Assembly (NCBI RefSeq): GCF_002440555.1
Contig: NZ_DJUR01000043.1
Span: 1-64,000 of the forward strand
Origin: Aerococcus sp. UBA6277
GTDB lineage: Bacteria > Bacillota > Bacilli > Lactobacillales > Aerococcaceae
Direction: 5' to 3'
DNA length: 64,000 nt
Position 1 is the first letter of the stretch; each line of letters opens with the position of its first letter. The translations under genes and the position numbers were made by a program. This document shows positions 27,194-37,137 of this stretch, one piece after another. The notes under the pieces were generated by a model. It saw only the letters and a list, made by a program, of their open reading frames with translations. It searched no databases and had not been told where the DNA came from.

Positions 27194-27222
27194 TTGCGAA
27201 ATGCCCAAACAATATATACAAT
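27194..27222 (+). promoter_or_regulatory. Promoter of the PAP2 gene
   Basis: TTGCGA and TACAAT with 17-base spacing, about 30 bases before the start. Confidence 0.6.
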
Positions 27223-27251
27223 AAAGCATAACATCGACATGGAGGCAAGCA

Positions 27252-27914
27252 ATGAAAAAAGATCCAATGCAACCTTATTTAATAGCATCCGCCATCACCG
27301 CAATACCCTTTATTCTAATCTGTTTGACAGCAATGATTGACGTTGATTTTTTAACTGTCATCGACCAAAATATTGGCCAACATCTCTATCAATGGGGCCC
27401 AGCACCTTTTACAACTTTTGTACAATCGTTCACCCTCATTGGTAATGCCCAAGGAATCATTCCGCTCACGATGATGATAGCTGTTATTTTCTATTATATC
27501 AGCCGAAAATGGCAAGTTTTACTTTGGATAGTTTTCACTATTCTAGTTAGCGTTGGCCCTCTTGTTGACCTAATTAAAAATATTATCCAAAGGCCGCGCC
27601 CGAGTTATGTCTCGCACCTTGTCGACCAAGGTGGCTATTCCTTCCCTTCTGGACATGCAACTGGTGCAGTAGTCGCATGGGGAACCTTAGCTTTCTTAAC
27701 TTGGTATTATTTTAAAGATCAGTATCCAAAGATGATGCCCTATTTAATTGGCTTTGCTTTCTTCATGGTGGTTGCCATCAGTGCATCTCGCTTATACCTT
27801 GGTGTCCACTACCTATCTGACATCATCGCCGGTTGGTCTATAGGCGCTACTTGGTTAATCCTCTGCTTGAATTACTTTAACCTTTTTATAGCAGATAAAA
27901 AAATTGAAAAATGA
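27252..27914 (+). CDS. PAP2-family membrane phosphatase
   Basis: A 220-residue lipid phosphatase with about six membrane helices and the three PAP2 motifs: KNIIQRPRPSY, SFPSGHATGA and SRLYLGVHYLSDIIAG. Likely substrates are undecaprenyl pyrophosphate, phosphatidylglycerophosphate or other lipid phosphates on the outer face of the membrane; sequence alone does not decide. GGAGGCAAGC precedes the ATG. A single-gene unit on the plus strand. Confidence 0.88.
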   Translation: MKKDPMQPYLIASAITAIPFILICLTAMIDVDFLTVIDQNIGQHLYQWGPAPFTTFVQSFTLIGNAQGIIPLTMMIAVIFYYISRKWQVLLWIVFTILVSVGPLVDLIKNIIQRPRPSYVSHLVDQGGYSFPSGHATGAVVAWGTLAFLTWYYFKDQYPKMMPYLIGFAFFMVVAISASRLYLGVHYLSDIIAGWSIGATWLILCLNYFNLFIADKKIEK

Positions 27915-27951
27915 AGTAAAGGATCGTCACTAAAAAGAAGAATAATCAAAG

Positions 27952-27986
27952 AAAAAGGCACCGCCGGCAAAGCGATGCCTTTTTTG
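27952..27986 (+). terminator. PAP2-gene terminator
   Basis: AAAGGCACCGC pairs with GCGATGCCTTT around CGGCAAA and is followed by a T-run. Confidence 0.85.
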
Positions 27987-28011
27987 TTATTAAAAATTTT
28001 ATGCACTATCT

Positions 28012-28030
28012 AACGCAAGCTACGCTTGCT
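28012..28030 (-). terminator. Possible uvrB terminator
   Basis: GCAAGC-TAC-GCTTGC style hairpin about 25 bases after the uvrB stop; the T-run on the minus strand is short, so the call is weak. Confidence 0.4.
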
Positions 28031-28052
28031 TTATAGCTAAGACATGTAATAG

Positions 28053-30047
28053 CTATTTCTTCATTTCCGCTTTCAATTCCATGATAATGTCACGAAGTTC
28101 TGCGGCTTTTTCAAAGTTCAAGTCCTTAGCAGCTTGTTTCATTTCTAATTCCACATTCCGCAAGGCTTGTTCTCTATCATCACGTTTTAAAGCCCGTAAT
28201 TGCTCTGTTAAGGAATTACTCATTTCTTCAGAGTTTACATGAGTAATCCGAATAACATCACGAATTTCTTTCTTGATGGTTTGCGGTACAATCCCATGTT
28301 CCTTGTTATACGCTTGTTGGATAGCACGACGACGAGCCGTTTCATCCATCGCCCGGCGCATAGAATCGGTGATCCCATCAGCATACATAATTACATGCCC
28401 ATTTTGATTACGAGCTGCCCGTCCAATGGTCTGGATAAGTGACCGCTCATTACGCAAGAAGCCTTCTTTGTCTGCATCTAATATCGTGACTAAAGATACT
28501 TCAGGTACATCAATCCCCTCACGTAGCAAGTTGATCCCAATTAACACATCGAACACACCTAAACGCAAGTCACGAATAATTTCCGTCCGCTCTAACGTCT
28601 TAATATCTGAATGCAGGTATTTTACCTTGATGCCCACTTCTTCCAAGTAATCAGTCAAGTCTTCTGCCATTCGTTTGGTTAAAGTGGTGATAAATACCCG
28701 CTCTTCACGTTGAATTCGGTCATTGATTTCACTAATAATGTCGTCAATTTGACCTTCAATTGGTCGCACTTCCACAGTAGGATCAAGCAAGCCAGTTGGT
28801 CGAATGATTTGTTCGACAATATTATCTTCCCCAGCTTTCTCTACTTCATAATCCGCTGGTGTTGCGGACACGTATAGGGTCTGGTTTAATTTTTCTTCAA
28901 ACTCTTCTAATTTTAATGGTCGGTTATCCAAGGCTGAAGGTAAACGGAATCCATGGTCAATTAAAACTTGTTTTCTTGCCTTATCTCCATTAAACATTCC
29001 GCGTACCTGTGGCATGGTCATATGTGACTCATCCACCATTAATAAGAAATCATCTGGGAAGAAATCTAGCAAGGTATAAGGTGCTTCCCCTGGTTGACGG
29101 CCGTCCATGTGACGAGAATAGTTTTCAATCCCGTTACAATAACCCATCTCAAGAAGCATTTCGATGTCATAGCGGGTACGTTGTTCTAGACGTTGCGCTT
29201 CAAGCAACTTCCCTTCATCGTTCAACTCTTTCAAACGATCTTCTAATTCAGCCTCGATGGATTTAACTGATTTTTCCACTTGTTCATGGTCTACCACAAA
29301 GTGAGTCGCTGGGTAAATCGGGAAGTGCTCTACTTCAGACCGAATTTCCCCTGTTAAAGCATCCACTTCACGAATTCGGTCAATTTCATCACCAAAAAAC
29401 TCCACCCGAATTGATGAAGAATCGCGAGATGATAAGAAAACGTCCACAATATCCCCGCGTACACGGAAAGTTCCACGCTGGAAGTCAATATCATTTCGCT
29501 CATATTGATTTTCAACTAAACGACGCATAAAGGCATCTCTAGATAATTCCTGTCCTTGTCTAACAGAAATCACGTGATCACGATATTCTGTAGGATTCAC
29601 CAACCCATAAATACAAGAAACAGAAGCTACGACAATCGTATCACGACGCTCCAAAATAGAAGATGTCGCCGAATGACGCAACTTATCAATTTCATCATTC
29701 ACGGACGCTGACTTTTCAATATAGGAGTCACTTGACGGCACATAGGCTTCCGGTTGGTAGTAGTCGTAGTAAGATACAAAATACTCTACCGCATTATTCG
29801 GGAAGAATTCCTTTAATTCCCCGTATAATTGCCCAGCAAGTGTCTTATTATGGGCTAAAACCAAAGTTGGTCGGTTGGTTTGCGCAATCACATTCGCCAT
29901 GGTAAAAGTCTTCCCAGTCCCCGTACCACCTAGTAAGACTTGCGCCTTATCGCCAGCCTCCACTTGTTCCACAATTCTTCTAATGGCTTCCGGTTGGTCA
30001 CCACTCGGTTCATATTCCGAAACTAAATCAAATTGGTTTATCATCAT
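28053..30047 (-). CDS. uvrB: Excinuclease ABC subunit B
   Basis: The damage-verifying helicase-like subunit of nucleotide excision repair. 664 residues with Walker [15 protein letters not shown], the beta-hairpin region [19 protein letters not shown], the SF2 motif VI segment QTIGRAARN and a C-terminal UVR motif ([12 protein letters not shown]) for UvrC binding. uvrA does not follow it here. No LexA box is seen at its promoter, unlike many Firmicutes. Confidence 0.97.
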   Translation of the reverse strand: MMINQFDLVSEYEPSGDQPEAIRRIVEQVEAGDKAQVLLGGTGTGKTFTMANVIAQTNRPTLVLAHNKTLAGQLYGELKEFFPNNAVEYFVSYYDYYQPEAYVPSSDSYIEKSASVNDEIDKLRHSATSSILERRDTIVVASVSCIYGLVNPTEYRDHVISVRQGQELSRDAFMRRLVENQYERNDIDFQRGTFRVRGDIVDVFLSSRDSSSIRVEFFGDEIDRIREVDALTGEIRSEVEHFPIYPATHFVVDHEQVEKSVKSIEAELEDRLKELNDEGKLLEAQRLEQRTRYDIEMLLEMGYCNGIENYSRHMDGRQPGEAPYTLLDFFPDDFLLMVDESHMTMPQVRGMFNGDKARKQVLIDHGFRLPSALDNRPLKLEEFEEKLNQTLYVSATPADYEVEKAGEDNIVEQIIRPTGLLDPTVEVRPIEGQIDDIISEINDRIQREERVFITTLTKRMAEDLTDYLEEVGIKVKYLHSDIKTLERTEIIRDLRLGVFDVLIGINLLREGIDVPEVSLVTILDADKEGFLRNERSLIQTIGRAARNQNGHVIMYADGITDSMRRAMDETARRRAIQQAYNKEHGIVPQTIKKEIRDVIRITHVNSEEMSNSLTEQLRALKRDDREQALRNVELEMKQAAKDLNFEKAAELRDIIMELKAEMKK

Positions 30048-30390
30048 GAACCTCTCTTCCTTTTAAAATACACAATTACATACCTTCATATTATACCACC
30101 TAAGTGATAAAAGCCGAAACCTTAGCCCTTGGAAAAAGGGGGTTCGCGACTTGGCTGACGGTTGAATTGAAACTGCTATCAGTTTTCAAAATCAGACTCC
30201 TTATTTTCCTTTAAATTTCTCGTGATTTTTGACCAAAAGTCTCCTATATAAGACAAGTCATATTCATGATGATAGCTGTTTGCTTGCTATCTCCACCAAG
30301 TTTGACCTATCTAAGACATTTTCCCTTATGAATACTTAAAACATTATCACTTGTTAATCACATAGTTAGACAAGACTCATTAAATTTACC
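30048..30390. other. Intergenic region between uvrB and rpsT
   Basis: About 400 bases without a convincing gene. It holds the uvrB extended -10 (30090-30095, minus), a perfect AAACTG-CTAT-CAGTTT hairpin near 30169-30185, and GATAGC-N9-GCTATC near 30271-30291. No rho-independent terminator or RBS-led reading frame is seen. A small RNA is possible but unsupported. Confidence 0.4.
30090..30095 (-). promoter_or_regulatory. uvrB promoter, extended -10
   Basis: TGGTATAAT on the minus strand about 45 bases before uvrB; a poor -35 (TTCGGC) at 17-base spacing. Confidence 0.45.
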
Positions 30391-30420
30391 TTGACTTACC
30401 CCTTATAATTTCTGTATAAT
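30391..30420 (+). promoter_or_regulatory. rpsT promoter
   Basis: TTGACT and TATAAT with 18-base spacing, about 60 bases before the rpsT start. Confidence 0.7.
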
Positions 30421-30477
30421 ATTGTCTGTTAGTGACAAGTTCACTTTTATAATTTGACAGGAAAGTGGGTGTTTTTA

Positions 30478-30726
30478 ATGCCAAATATTGAATCAGCAAT
30501 CAAACGTGCTCGTCAAAACGAAACTGCTAACGCTCGTAACAGTGCGAAAATCGCTTCTGTACGTACAGCTGTTAAACGTTTTGAACAAGCGGCTGCAGAA
30601 AATGCAGACAACAAAGATGAATTATTCCGTAACGCTTCTAAAATGTTAGATCAAGCTGCTAGCAAAGGATTAATCCACGCTAACAAAGCTGCTCGTGAAA
30701 AAGCTCGCTTAGCTAAAAAAGCATAA
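30478..30726 (+). CDS. rpsT: Small ribosomal subunit protein bS20
   Basis: A 16S rRNA-binding protein. 82 residues beginning [21 protein letters not shown] and ending with the lysine-rich [13 protein letters not shown]. The start at 30478 matches the family; the longer frame adds eight residues from the leader. The upstream GGAAAGTGGG is a modest RBS. Monocistronic and convergent with holA. Confidence 0.96.
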   Translation: MPNIESAIKRARQNETANARNSAKIASVRTAVKRFEQAAAENADNKDELFRNASKMLDQAASKGLIHANKAAREKARLAKKA

Positions 30727-30765
30727 TCGACCTTGGTAAATGGTGTTACCAAAAACGATCATTAT

Positions 30766-30809
30766 AAAAAGCAGGAAAATGACGTACGCATTTTCCTGCT
30801 TTTTTTGTT
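30766..30809. terminator. Bidirectional terminator between rpsT and holA
   Basis: AAAGCAGGAAAATG and CATTTTCCTGCTTT form a 14-bp perfect stem around ACGTACG with T-runs on both strands. Confidence 0.92.
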
Positions 30810-30833
30810 GCCTATTTTTTTGATCTATTTGTC

Positions 30834-31868
30834 TCAACTAGTAGCCCTACCTGCACAAAAGTCTAAAATAAACCACTCAATCCCAAGATGTTGGTCTACT
30901 TTCCCCTGTTTGATATCAAAGTCTAATTCAATCAACTTCATATAACCCACCATAAGTAAGTTCGGCGAATAAGGATGAATCGATTGGCCAGCCATTTTTA
31001 TCCGGTATGGGTGGACACCAATAGTTTCAGCCATTGATCCTTGGTCATAACCCGCTTTCTTCAATTGGATAATTTGCGTATACAAGCGGAAGTTAGACTG
31101 AAGTAAACCAAGAATAGCGATGGGTTGATTTTTCTGTGCGATCAGTTCGCGATATAACCTTAAAGCAGCGGCCGAATCTTGACGCATTATATGGTCCGTC
31201 AGATGGAAGATATTGTCATCCAATGACGGTGTCACCAACAAGTCAACATCTCGCTGGGTGATCCTTTTCTCATCCCCTACATATAAAATCAACTTGTCCA
31301 TCTCACGAATGGACTGGGTAAGCTGGAAATTGGTTCGTTTCAAGAATAGGGCCATGGCTTCTCTAGTCATATCGACGCCTTCTGAAGCCACGTACCGTTG
31401 CATATAGTCCTTCACTTGAGGTTCGGCCATGATAGAGGTATCCACAAATGTGGCCTTCTTCTTGAGTTGTTTCACAATTTTCTTCCGTCCATCTAAGGAT
31501 TCATAATCCGCCACAATGACTAAAACCACATCATCAGCTGGATTGTCCAGGTATTCGAGTAAGGACGCGTCATCCTGCTTGATGGCATTCTTCTTCTGTG
31601 ACCCAGTTAGAAAAGCTGGTTGCCGCATTAAAATCAGTCTCGGTTGATTGAAAAATGAAATGGTATTCGCTTCAACCATAACGTCCGCCAAGCTGTCTTC
31701 TTCCATATCAAAGGACATGTAATTCATGGCGTTGGCGTCTTCTTGTAAGTACAGGCTTTCAATGGCCGTTAAAAACCGGTTGATTAAGTAGGTTTCAGGC
31801 CCTTGTAGTACATATATGGGGTCAATTTGCCCGTTATTTAGCGCCTGTAATGCCTTTTGTAATTCCAT
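30834..31868 (-). CDS. holA: DNA polymerase III delta subunit
   Basis: The clamp-loader wrench subunit that opens the beta clamp. 344 residues with PIYVLQGPETYLINRF at the start, DDVVLVIVADYESLDGRKK in domain I, and a helical C-terminal collar. It lies 10 bases after comEC, as in B. subtilis (yqeN), and the next usual gene (rpsT) is convergent downstream. Confidence 0.92.
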   Translation of the reverse strand: MELQKALQALNNGQIDPIYVLQGPETYLINRFLTAIESLYLQEDANAMNYMSFDMEEDSLADVMVEANTISFFNQPRLILMRQPAFLTGSQKKNAIKQDDASLLEYLDNPADDVVLVIVADYESLDGRKKIVKQLKKKATFVDTSIMAEPQVKDYMQRYVASEGVDMTREAMALFLKRTNFQLTQSIREMDKLILYVGDEKRITQRDVDLLVTPSLDDNIFHLTDHIMRQDSAAALRLYRELIAQKNQPIAILGLLQSNFRLYTQIIQLKKAGYDQGSMAETIGVHPYRIKMAGQSIHPYSPNLLMVGYMKLIELDFDIKQGKVDQHLGIEWFILDFCAGRATS

Positions 31869-31878
31869 AACCTACCTC

Positions 31879-34209
31879 CTAATTTGATTGCACACTGTCT
31901 ATTTTAGCGGATTTGGGCCAATAAATATAGTGGACAGCGCCCATTGTATCCGTCCGGTATATTTTTGTTTGATTGGCTTCTAATTCAGCCACCACCCGGT
32001 CAGCTGGATGGCCATACCGGTTGTCCTTGCCCACTGAAATCCAAGCGATTTTTGGGTCAATCCTCTCTATAAAGTCAGTTGGCGTTGAATTGTCTGATCC
32101 ATGGTGGGCAACTTTTAAAATATCGACCGGAACAGTCGGCAGTGCATCCTCCGCTGCCCCATCTATATCTCCCGTAAATAGAAAGTCATGAAGTCCTATT
32201 CTACCATATAAGACTAAAGAATCCGCATTTTCTCCTGCACCTGATTTATCCGGCGCTAAAACTTGTAAATTAGTTGTTTGGTCAAGGGCCACCTGGTCGC
32301 CAGATTTGAGCCAGACAATCTTCATTTTAGGATTTTTTCCCGACTCGATTGCCTCCTGCAATGTGGTTAAGGATTCTGTGTCCGCGTCCATTCCGATGGG
32401 TAAATATAAGGTTTCGATTTTAAAGGCCTTGGCGATTTCACCGAATGATCCGATATGGTCAAAGTCGCCGTGAGTTAAAAACACCCCATCGATTGTCCTT
32501 GTCCCCGCTGCTTTAAGGGCAGGAATAATTTGCCTTTCAGCAACACTTTCACTGTCCCGTAATTGCCAGGATTTGGATGGATCTTGGTCAGCTAAAAGTG
32601 TGGTGAAGTTGATTTTCCCTGCTAAATCGATTAAATAGACCTTTCTTTGGTAAGGCATTTCTAGGAAAAAGGTATCCCCTTGCCCTATCGCTAGCATGGC
32701 TACTTGCCCGTATCTGTGTAAATAAGGGTTAAAATACAGTAAAACCAAGCTGAGCGCTAATAGTCCATGCAAACTTTTACTGACTTTCGCTTTTGAAAGA
32801 CCTGCTAGATACATAAGTAAAGCAACCACAAAAAATACTAAGACCGCACTTTGTGGCCTACCCGTCACCCACTGGAACCAAGTCCATTTTTCAGCGAAAA
32901 GAGCTAGCATTTCTATCCCCTCAATCAAGTAAGCTAATCCAGCTTGTAGCCAGGTGAAATAAGTGCCTAAGCTGGTGATTTGAATGATTAAAATCAATAT
33001 GAGTCCGGGAAATAAAAAGGTGGCGAATAGCCAAGAGTAGCCGTAATTTAAGATAAGGGACACCCAGGAGAATTCAAAGTAGGTCATGGTTAAAAAGGGA
33101 ATGGTGACTAAACTACAGATAAAACTTTGCCAGATTTCGACTTGCAGTGAGTGGCGGCATTTGACTTGGATAAATTTTCCGGTAAATAAAATGGTATAGG
33201 ACAAGGCATAGGTCAATTGAAAGGACAGGGTAAAGATAATGCGTGGGTCTATGATTAAGAGTAGGATCATGGACCAGGAAGTGCCTACGAGTGATGAAGG
33301 TTCCCCGCCCCACCGCTTCTTGAGGACGTTATAGGTATAGGCCACGAAGGACCGAATCATGCCGTAGGGCCAACCTAAAAAGACGGTGTATATGAGTAGG
33401 ATGGTAATGGCGAAATAATCAAAAGATTCTACTGTGACGCCTAATCGAAGAAGGATTTTCTTGAAAAAAGTCAGGAAGTATTGGACGTGAAAACCGGAAA
33501 TAGAAAATAAATGAATCAGGCCGATTGCTTGATAGGCATCTAATACTTCCCCTTCAAGGGCATCCATTTCATTGAAAAAGAGGGATAAGGTATAGGCTGA
33601 TACGGCCGGATTTTGAATGGTTGTCAGCCAATTAATTATGGCCTGTCTTTGGTTGGCTAACCAGAATTGCCCGTGATTCAAATCCCCATTAATGTTAATT
33701 GCCTCCGGTGACATGATCCAATGAATATCCTGCCTTTTTAAATAAGTTCGGTAGTTAAACAGGTGAAAATTTTGGTTTTCATTGGCCATTTCCATAGTGC
33801 CCGTAATTTCAGCTCGAAAAGATTGGTCTTTATCTAACCAAGCTTTCTGGTCCTCTTCTTCGTCCAGCATATAAAATACTTGCACCTTTTCATTTTGTCC
33901 GTCTAAACGCGCGGTCCCTTGAAAAGACAGGAGATTACCTTCAACTTTCAATTCAGTAATGGCCACGTCCATAACCAACGTTTCTTCTGAATCAGTTAGG
34001 ATACTGTGTCGGCTTGCATCTTGATAGACAAAATAAGTGCCAAGTATACAATGTACAACCCCTAGTTGTAGCAGAAATTTTCCCTCTTTCAAAGCGAGCA
34101 TCCGGACCATAAATAAGCCATAACAAAGCCAGGCCCAAGGACTATTGGTCAGGGCTACAATAGCAAGTAGAAGTATACCTAAACTATGGAGGACTAACTT
34201 ATATTCCAT
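31879..34209 (-). CDS. comEC: DNA uptake channel protein ComEC/Rec2
   Basis: Moves one strand of transforming DNA across the membrane. 776 residues: N-terminal membrane helices and an OB-like extracellular domain (about 85-190), the Competence-domain helices (from SLFFNEMDALEGEV), and a C-terminal metallo-beta-lactamase domain with GQGDTFFL, FLTHGDFDHIGSF, FTGDIDGAAE and AHHGSDNSTP. The frame is intact. One base separates it from comEA. It implies retained DNA-uptake machinery, although other competence genes are not in the window. Confidence 0.93.
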   Translation of the reverse strand: MEYKLVLHSLGILLLAIVALTNSPWAWLCYGLFMVRMLALKEGKFLLQLGVVHCILGTYFVYQDASRHSILTDSEETLVMDVAITELKVEGNLLSFQGTARLDGQNEKVQVFYMLDEEEDQKAWLDKDQSFRAEITGTMEMANENQNFHLFNYRTYLKRQDIHWIMSPEAININGDLNHGQFWLANQRQAIINWLTTIQNPAVSAYTLSLFFNEMDALEGEVLDAYQAIGLIHLFSISGFHVQYFLTFFKKILLRLGVTVESFDYFAITILLIYTVFLGWPYGMIRSFVAYTYNVLKKRWGGEPSSLVGTSWSMILLLIIDPRIIFTLSFQLTYALSYTILFTGKFIQVKCRHSLQVEIWQSFICSLVTIPFLTMTYFEFSWVSLILNYGYSWLFATFLFPGLILILIIQITSLGTYFTWLQAGLAYLIEGIEMLALFAEKWTWFQWVTGRPQSAVLVFFVVALLMYLAGLSKAKVSKSLHGLLALSLVLLYFNPYLHRYGQVAMLAIGQGDTFFLEMPYQRKVYLIDLAGKINFTTLLADQDPSKSWQLRDSESVAERQIIPALKAAGTRTIDGVFLTHGDFDHIGSFGEIAKAFKIETLYLPIGMDADTESLTTLQEAIESGKNPKMKIVWLKSGDQVALDQTTNLQVLAPDKSGAGENADSLVLYGRIGLHDFLFTGDIDGAAEDALPTVPVDILKVAHHGSDNSTPTDFIERIDPKIAWISVGKDNRYGHPADRVVAELEANQTKIYRTDTMGAVHYIYWPKSAKIDSVQSN

Positions 34210-34210
34210 C

Positions 34211-35044
34211 TTAATCCACCGTAATTAAAGGTCGTAACTTCTCCATGGTTTTCTCCCCGATACCCGAAACCTGGTCTAGGTCATCGACGGTTTCAAATAG
34301 ACCATTCGTTTCCCGGTAGTTAATAATATCAGCTGCCCGCTTCTCACCTATACCTGATAAGGTCTGAAGTATTGTGGCATCTGCTGTATTGATGTTGACC
34401 AAGTCTCCTTCACTTGAAGTGTCCTCAGAGCCCTCGGAAATAGCACTTTCTGTGACCTGAGAGTCGGCTACTAGTGCTTCAGTTGAAGGACTGACCTCTT
34501 CGCCAACTTTAGGGACATAAATCACCATTTGATCAGTCACTAACTGCGCTAAATTCACCTGACTTTGGTCAGCCTCTGCAGTTACCCCACCCGCCATTTC
34601 AACCACATCATGAACCCGCATACCTGGGGTCACTGGGACAACTTGCGGGATTTTTACCGCTCCTTTAATGTCTACATACCAGGTTTCATTGGCTGCGCTA
34701 CTAGCGTTAGTTCCGGATTTTTCACCAGCTTCTTCTCTAGAGCTTTCGCTTGCTGTACCACTCACCACACTTGATGAAATCGCAGATTTTTTTGACAAAC
34801 TATCTTCTGAGCTTAGCGAGTTAGATTCTTCTTCGCCCTTTACCACTAGAGCATTGGCTTGATATGGACTGCCTTGAAATAGCTGACTAAGTCCATAAAT
34901 GCCTAGTCCACTCACAGTCAAAAAGACGACAAAAATACCCAGCAAGTAGGGTCTATACAAGAACCATACCTGTTGGATATTCTTTTCTTTGGTATCTAAT
35001 GCAAATTGTCTTAGCCACGCCCGTAACTGATTCATTATGATCAC
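34211..35044 (-). CDS. comEA: DNA-binding competence protein ComEA
   Basis: Binds incoming double-stranded DNA outside the membrane and hands it to ComEC. 277 residues: a membrane anchor (about 33-55), a Ser/Glu-rich linker (70-120), an SLBB domain (WYVDIKGAVKIPQV, about 125-185), a second Ser/Glu linker, and a helix-hairpin-helix domain (VNINTADATILQTLSGIGEKRAADII to the end). Both linkers are low complexity. Operon with comEC and holA. Confidence 0.93.
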   Translation of the reverse strand: MIIMNQLRAWLRQFALDTKEKNIQQVWFLYRPYLLGIFVVFLTVSGLGIYGLSQLFQGSPYQANALVVKGEEESNSLSSEDSLSKKSAISSSVVSGTASESSREEAGEKSGTNASSAANETWYVDIKGAVKIPQVVPVTPGMRVHDVVEMAGGVTAEADQSQVNLAQLVTDQMVIYVPKVGEEVSPSTEALVADSQVTESAISEGSEDTSSEGDLVNINTADATILQTLSGIGEKRAADIINYRETNGLFETVDDLDQVSGIGEKTMEKLRPLITVD

Positions 35045-35101
35045 CTCACCTATTATATACGGTAAGATTTGTTAAAAGCGTCGGATCATTTTTCAAAAGA
35101 T

Positions 35102-35602
35102 TTAACCATTTAATTCAGCGTATTTGGCTTTAATGGCTTGGTTGACATTTGGTGGTACAACGCCTGATACATCCCCGTTAAACTTGGCCACTTCCTTAAT
35201 AATGGAGCTTGAAACAAAGCGGTATTTCTCGCTTGATAACATGAGAACGGTCTCGATATCTGGTGCTTGATGCTTGTTCATTAAGGCGATATTGGTTTCT
35301 TGTTCAAAGTCACTGCCGTTACGCAAACCGCGGATCAAAATACCGCAGTCCAATTCTCTAGCGAAATTCACTGTTAGGCCAGATTTTAAGTAGATTACTT
35401 CCACATTTTCTAGGTGTTGAGTGGCTTCTTGGGCTAAGACTAATTTCTCCTCGCCAGTAAATAAAGAGGTTTTTGTGGTATTTGTTGCGACGGCAACGTA
35501 GACGTAGTCAAACATCTTGGCTGCCCGCTCAATCATGTCCACATGGCCCATGGTTAAGGGGTCAAAAGACCCGGCGTATAAGGCTCTTCCCTTTGTTGTC
35601 AT
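35102..35602 (-). CDS. coaD: Phosphopantetheine adenylyltransferase
   Basis: Forms dephospho-CoA from 4'-phosphopantetheine and ATP. 166 residues with ALYAGSFDPLTMGHVDMIERA (HxGH-type motif as TMGH) and the YRFVSSSIIKEVA signature. The start abuts the rsmD stop, the conserved rsmD-coaD pair. Confidence 0.96.
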   Translation of the reverse strand: MTTKGRALYAGSFDPLTMGHVDMIERAAKMFDYVYVAVATNTTKTSLFTGEEKLVLAQEATQHLENVEVIYLKSGLTVNFARELDCGILIRGLRNGSDFEQETNIALMNKHQAPDIETVLMLSSEKYRFVSSSIIKEVAKFNGDVSGVVPPNVNQAIKAKYAELNG

Positions 35603-36169
35603 CTAGTCTTCCTCCATTCGGTATACTAAAATTCTAGTGATTCCGTAAGTCACATCTTTGATCAGTTTAAGTGGTCCAAAGGCTTCTGGTAGTGTATCCC
35701 GCTTGTCTAATTCACAAATTAGTCGGGCATCCGGCGCCAACCAATTATCCGCTAAAAAGCCATTAATCACGTCTTCTAATTGTTGCCCTTTATAAGGTGG
35801 GTCCAAGAATACCAAGTCAAATTGCAGGTCCTTATCTGCTTGACGTAATTGTTGGATGGCCTTTCGGTTGTCCCCTGCCTTCATGACATACTGGTCCTCA
35901 ATCCGCACAGCAGCAACATTTTCCTTAATCGTTGCTTGTGCTTGCCGGTTCTTTTCAAAACCGTAAACGACTGCTGCCCCTCTAGAAATAGCTTCTATCC
36001 CAAGTGCTCCAGACCCCGCATAGAAGTCTAAAACCCTTGTATCCTCATCAAAATAAGGGCCAATAATATTAAATAATGATTCTTTGATTTTATCTGTAGT
36101 TGGTCGGGTATTATCCCCTGGCACCGCCTTTAAACGATGCTTCCCAAATTTTCCAGCTATGACGCGCAT
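35603..36169 (-). CDS. rsmD: 16S rRNA m2G966 methyltransferase RsmD
   Basis: Methylates G966 of 16S rRNA. 188 residues with RVIAGKFGKHRLKAVPG, TRPTTDKIKESLFNII, DFYAGSGALGIEA (SAM site) and LVFLDPPYKG (catalytic). First gene of the rsmD-coaD pair. ylbG, often adjacent in other Firmicutes, is found separately at 49207. Confidence 0.95.
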   Translation of the reverse strand: MRVIAGKFGKHRLKAVPGDNTRPTTDKIKESLFNIIGPYFDEDTRVLDFYAGSGALGIEAISRGAAVVYGFEKNRQAQATIKENVAAVRIEDQYVMKAGDNRKAIQQLRQADKDLQFDLVFLDPPYKGQQLEDVINGFLADNWLAPDARLICELDKRDTLPEAFGPLKLIKDVTYGITRILVYRMEED

Positions 36170-36295
36170 AGACTTGTCACCCCACGATTTAAAATTTGTC
36201 TATATTTTACCATATCAAAGACCACCCACCTATAAGTGACCCCTTGAAAAAGAGATCCTAGAAATTAAGCTGAGCTTTTTCTGATATAGATGTCC

Positions 36296-36334
36296 TCAAA
36301 AAAGAACGCTGTGCTTTACCACGGAACGTCCTTT
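36296..36334 (-). terminator. Possible terminator after the esterase gene
   Basis: On the minus strand ACGTTCCGTG pairs imperfectly with CACAGCGTT around GTAAAG and is followed by six T residues. Confidence 0.5.
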
Positions 36335-36356
36335 TCCAATCAATATTTAAATGATT

Positions 36357-37094
36357 CTACACCATATGACCTAGGAAATACGGCAGTTGCTGGCGCCACC
36401 AGATCCAGTCATGAGACACATCTGGCCCCCATTCTGCAAACCAAGCTGGGATATTCTTACTCTCAAAAGCTTCACGCAACTTGTAGTAACCGGGCAGACC
36501 GTCTGCTTCCCAGTCGCCTAAACCGGTACAAACGATGATATCTGCTTGGCGCAAGTGGTCGATAAACCATGGATCGTTTAAGGTCCAAATGTAGTCCACT
36601 GGCGAGTTGTAGTAAACGGCGAGGTCGCCACCGAAATCACCACCAAAGTAACGGACATCGTAAATACCTGATAAGGCAATGGTTTTATTAAAGACATCCG
36701 GATGTTTCAATTGGAAGTTTAAGGCATGATAAGCACCCATCGAGCAACCTGTCGTCATCATTGGGCGAAACCAACCTGTATAGTGCTTGATGAATGGGAT
36801 AGCTTCATCAATGACATAACGTTCGTAAGCATTATGGGCTTCAGCGCGGTCGTGTTGGGACTTACCTTTGTGTAACCATGATTCTTGGTCATAGGATGAT
36901 AAGGTGAAGAATTGGACTTTTCCTTCTTCGATGAAATAATGTGCAGATTCAATCATGCCGAAGTCCGCAAATTCATCTTTAGACCCACCAGATGACGGGA
37001 ATACCACTACCGGAATACCTGCGTGGCCGTAGCGATTTAAGTACATCTCTTGATTTAAGTGACCTGAATAATGATGTAAGAATTCTGCGTTCAT
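36357..37094 (-). CDS. Putative esterase (esterase D-like alpha/beta hydrolase)
   Basis: 245 residues of the PF00756-type esterase fold: strand GIPVVVFPSSGGS with an oxyanion segment, nucleophile in TTGCSMGAYHA (GxSxG-like), DxGDWEADG and a C-terminal histidine near PDVSHDWIWW. The start at 37094 has GGAGG 6 bases upstream; the longer frame would overlap the upstream gene region. It is 43 bases downstream of an ATP-grasp gene and is very likely co-transcribed with it. The substrate is unknown. Confidence 0.8.
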   Translation of the reverse strand: MNAEFLHHYSGHLNQEMYLNRYGHAGIPVVVFPSSGGSKDEFADFGMIESAHYFIEEGKVQFFTLSSYDQESWLHKGKSQHDRAEAHNAYERYVIDEAIPFIKHYTGWFRPMMTTGCSMGAYHALNFQLKHPDVFNKTIALSGIYDVRYFGGDFGGDLAVYYNSPVDYIWTLNDPWFIDHLRQADIIVCTGLGDWEADGLPGYYKLREAFESKNIPAWFAEWGPDVSHDWIWWRQQLPYFLGHMV

Positions 37095-37137
37095 GGGGTT
37101 TCCTCCAGATTTGGGTAAAATGACAGTCGGTGTAAAG

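Noticed and set aside
30048-30477. LexA box at uvrB
   Set aside because: No CGAAC-N4-GTTY palindrome is found between uvrB and rpsT.
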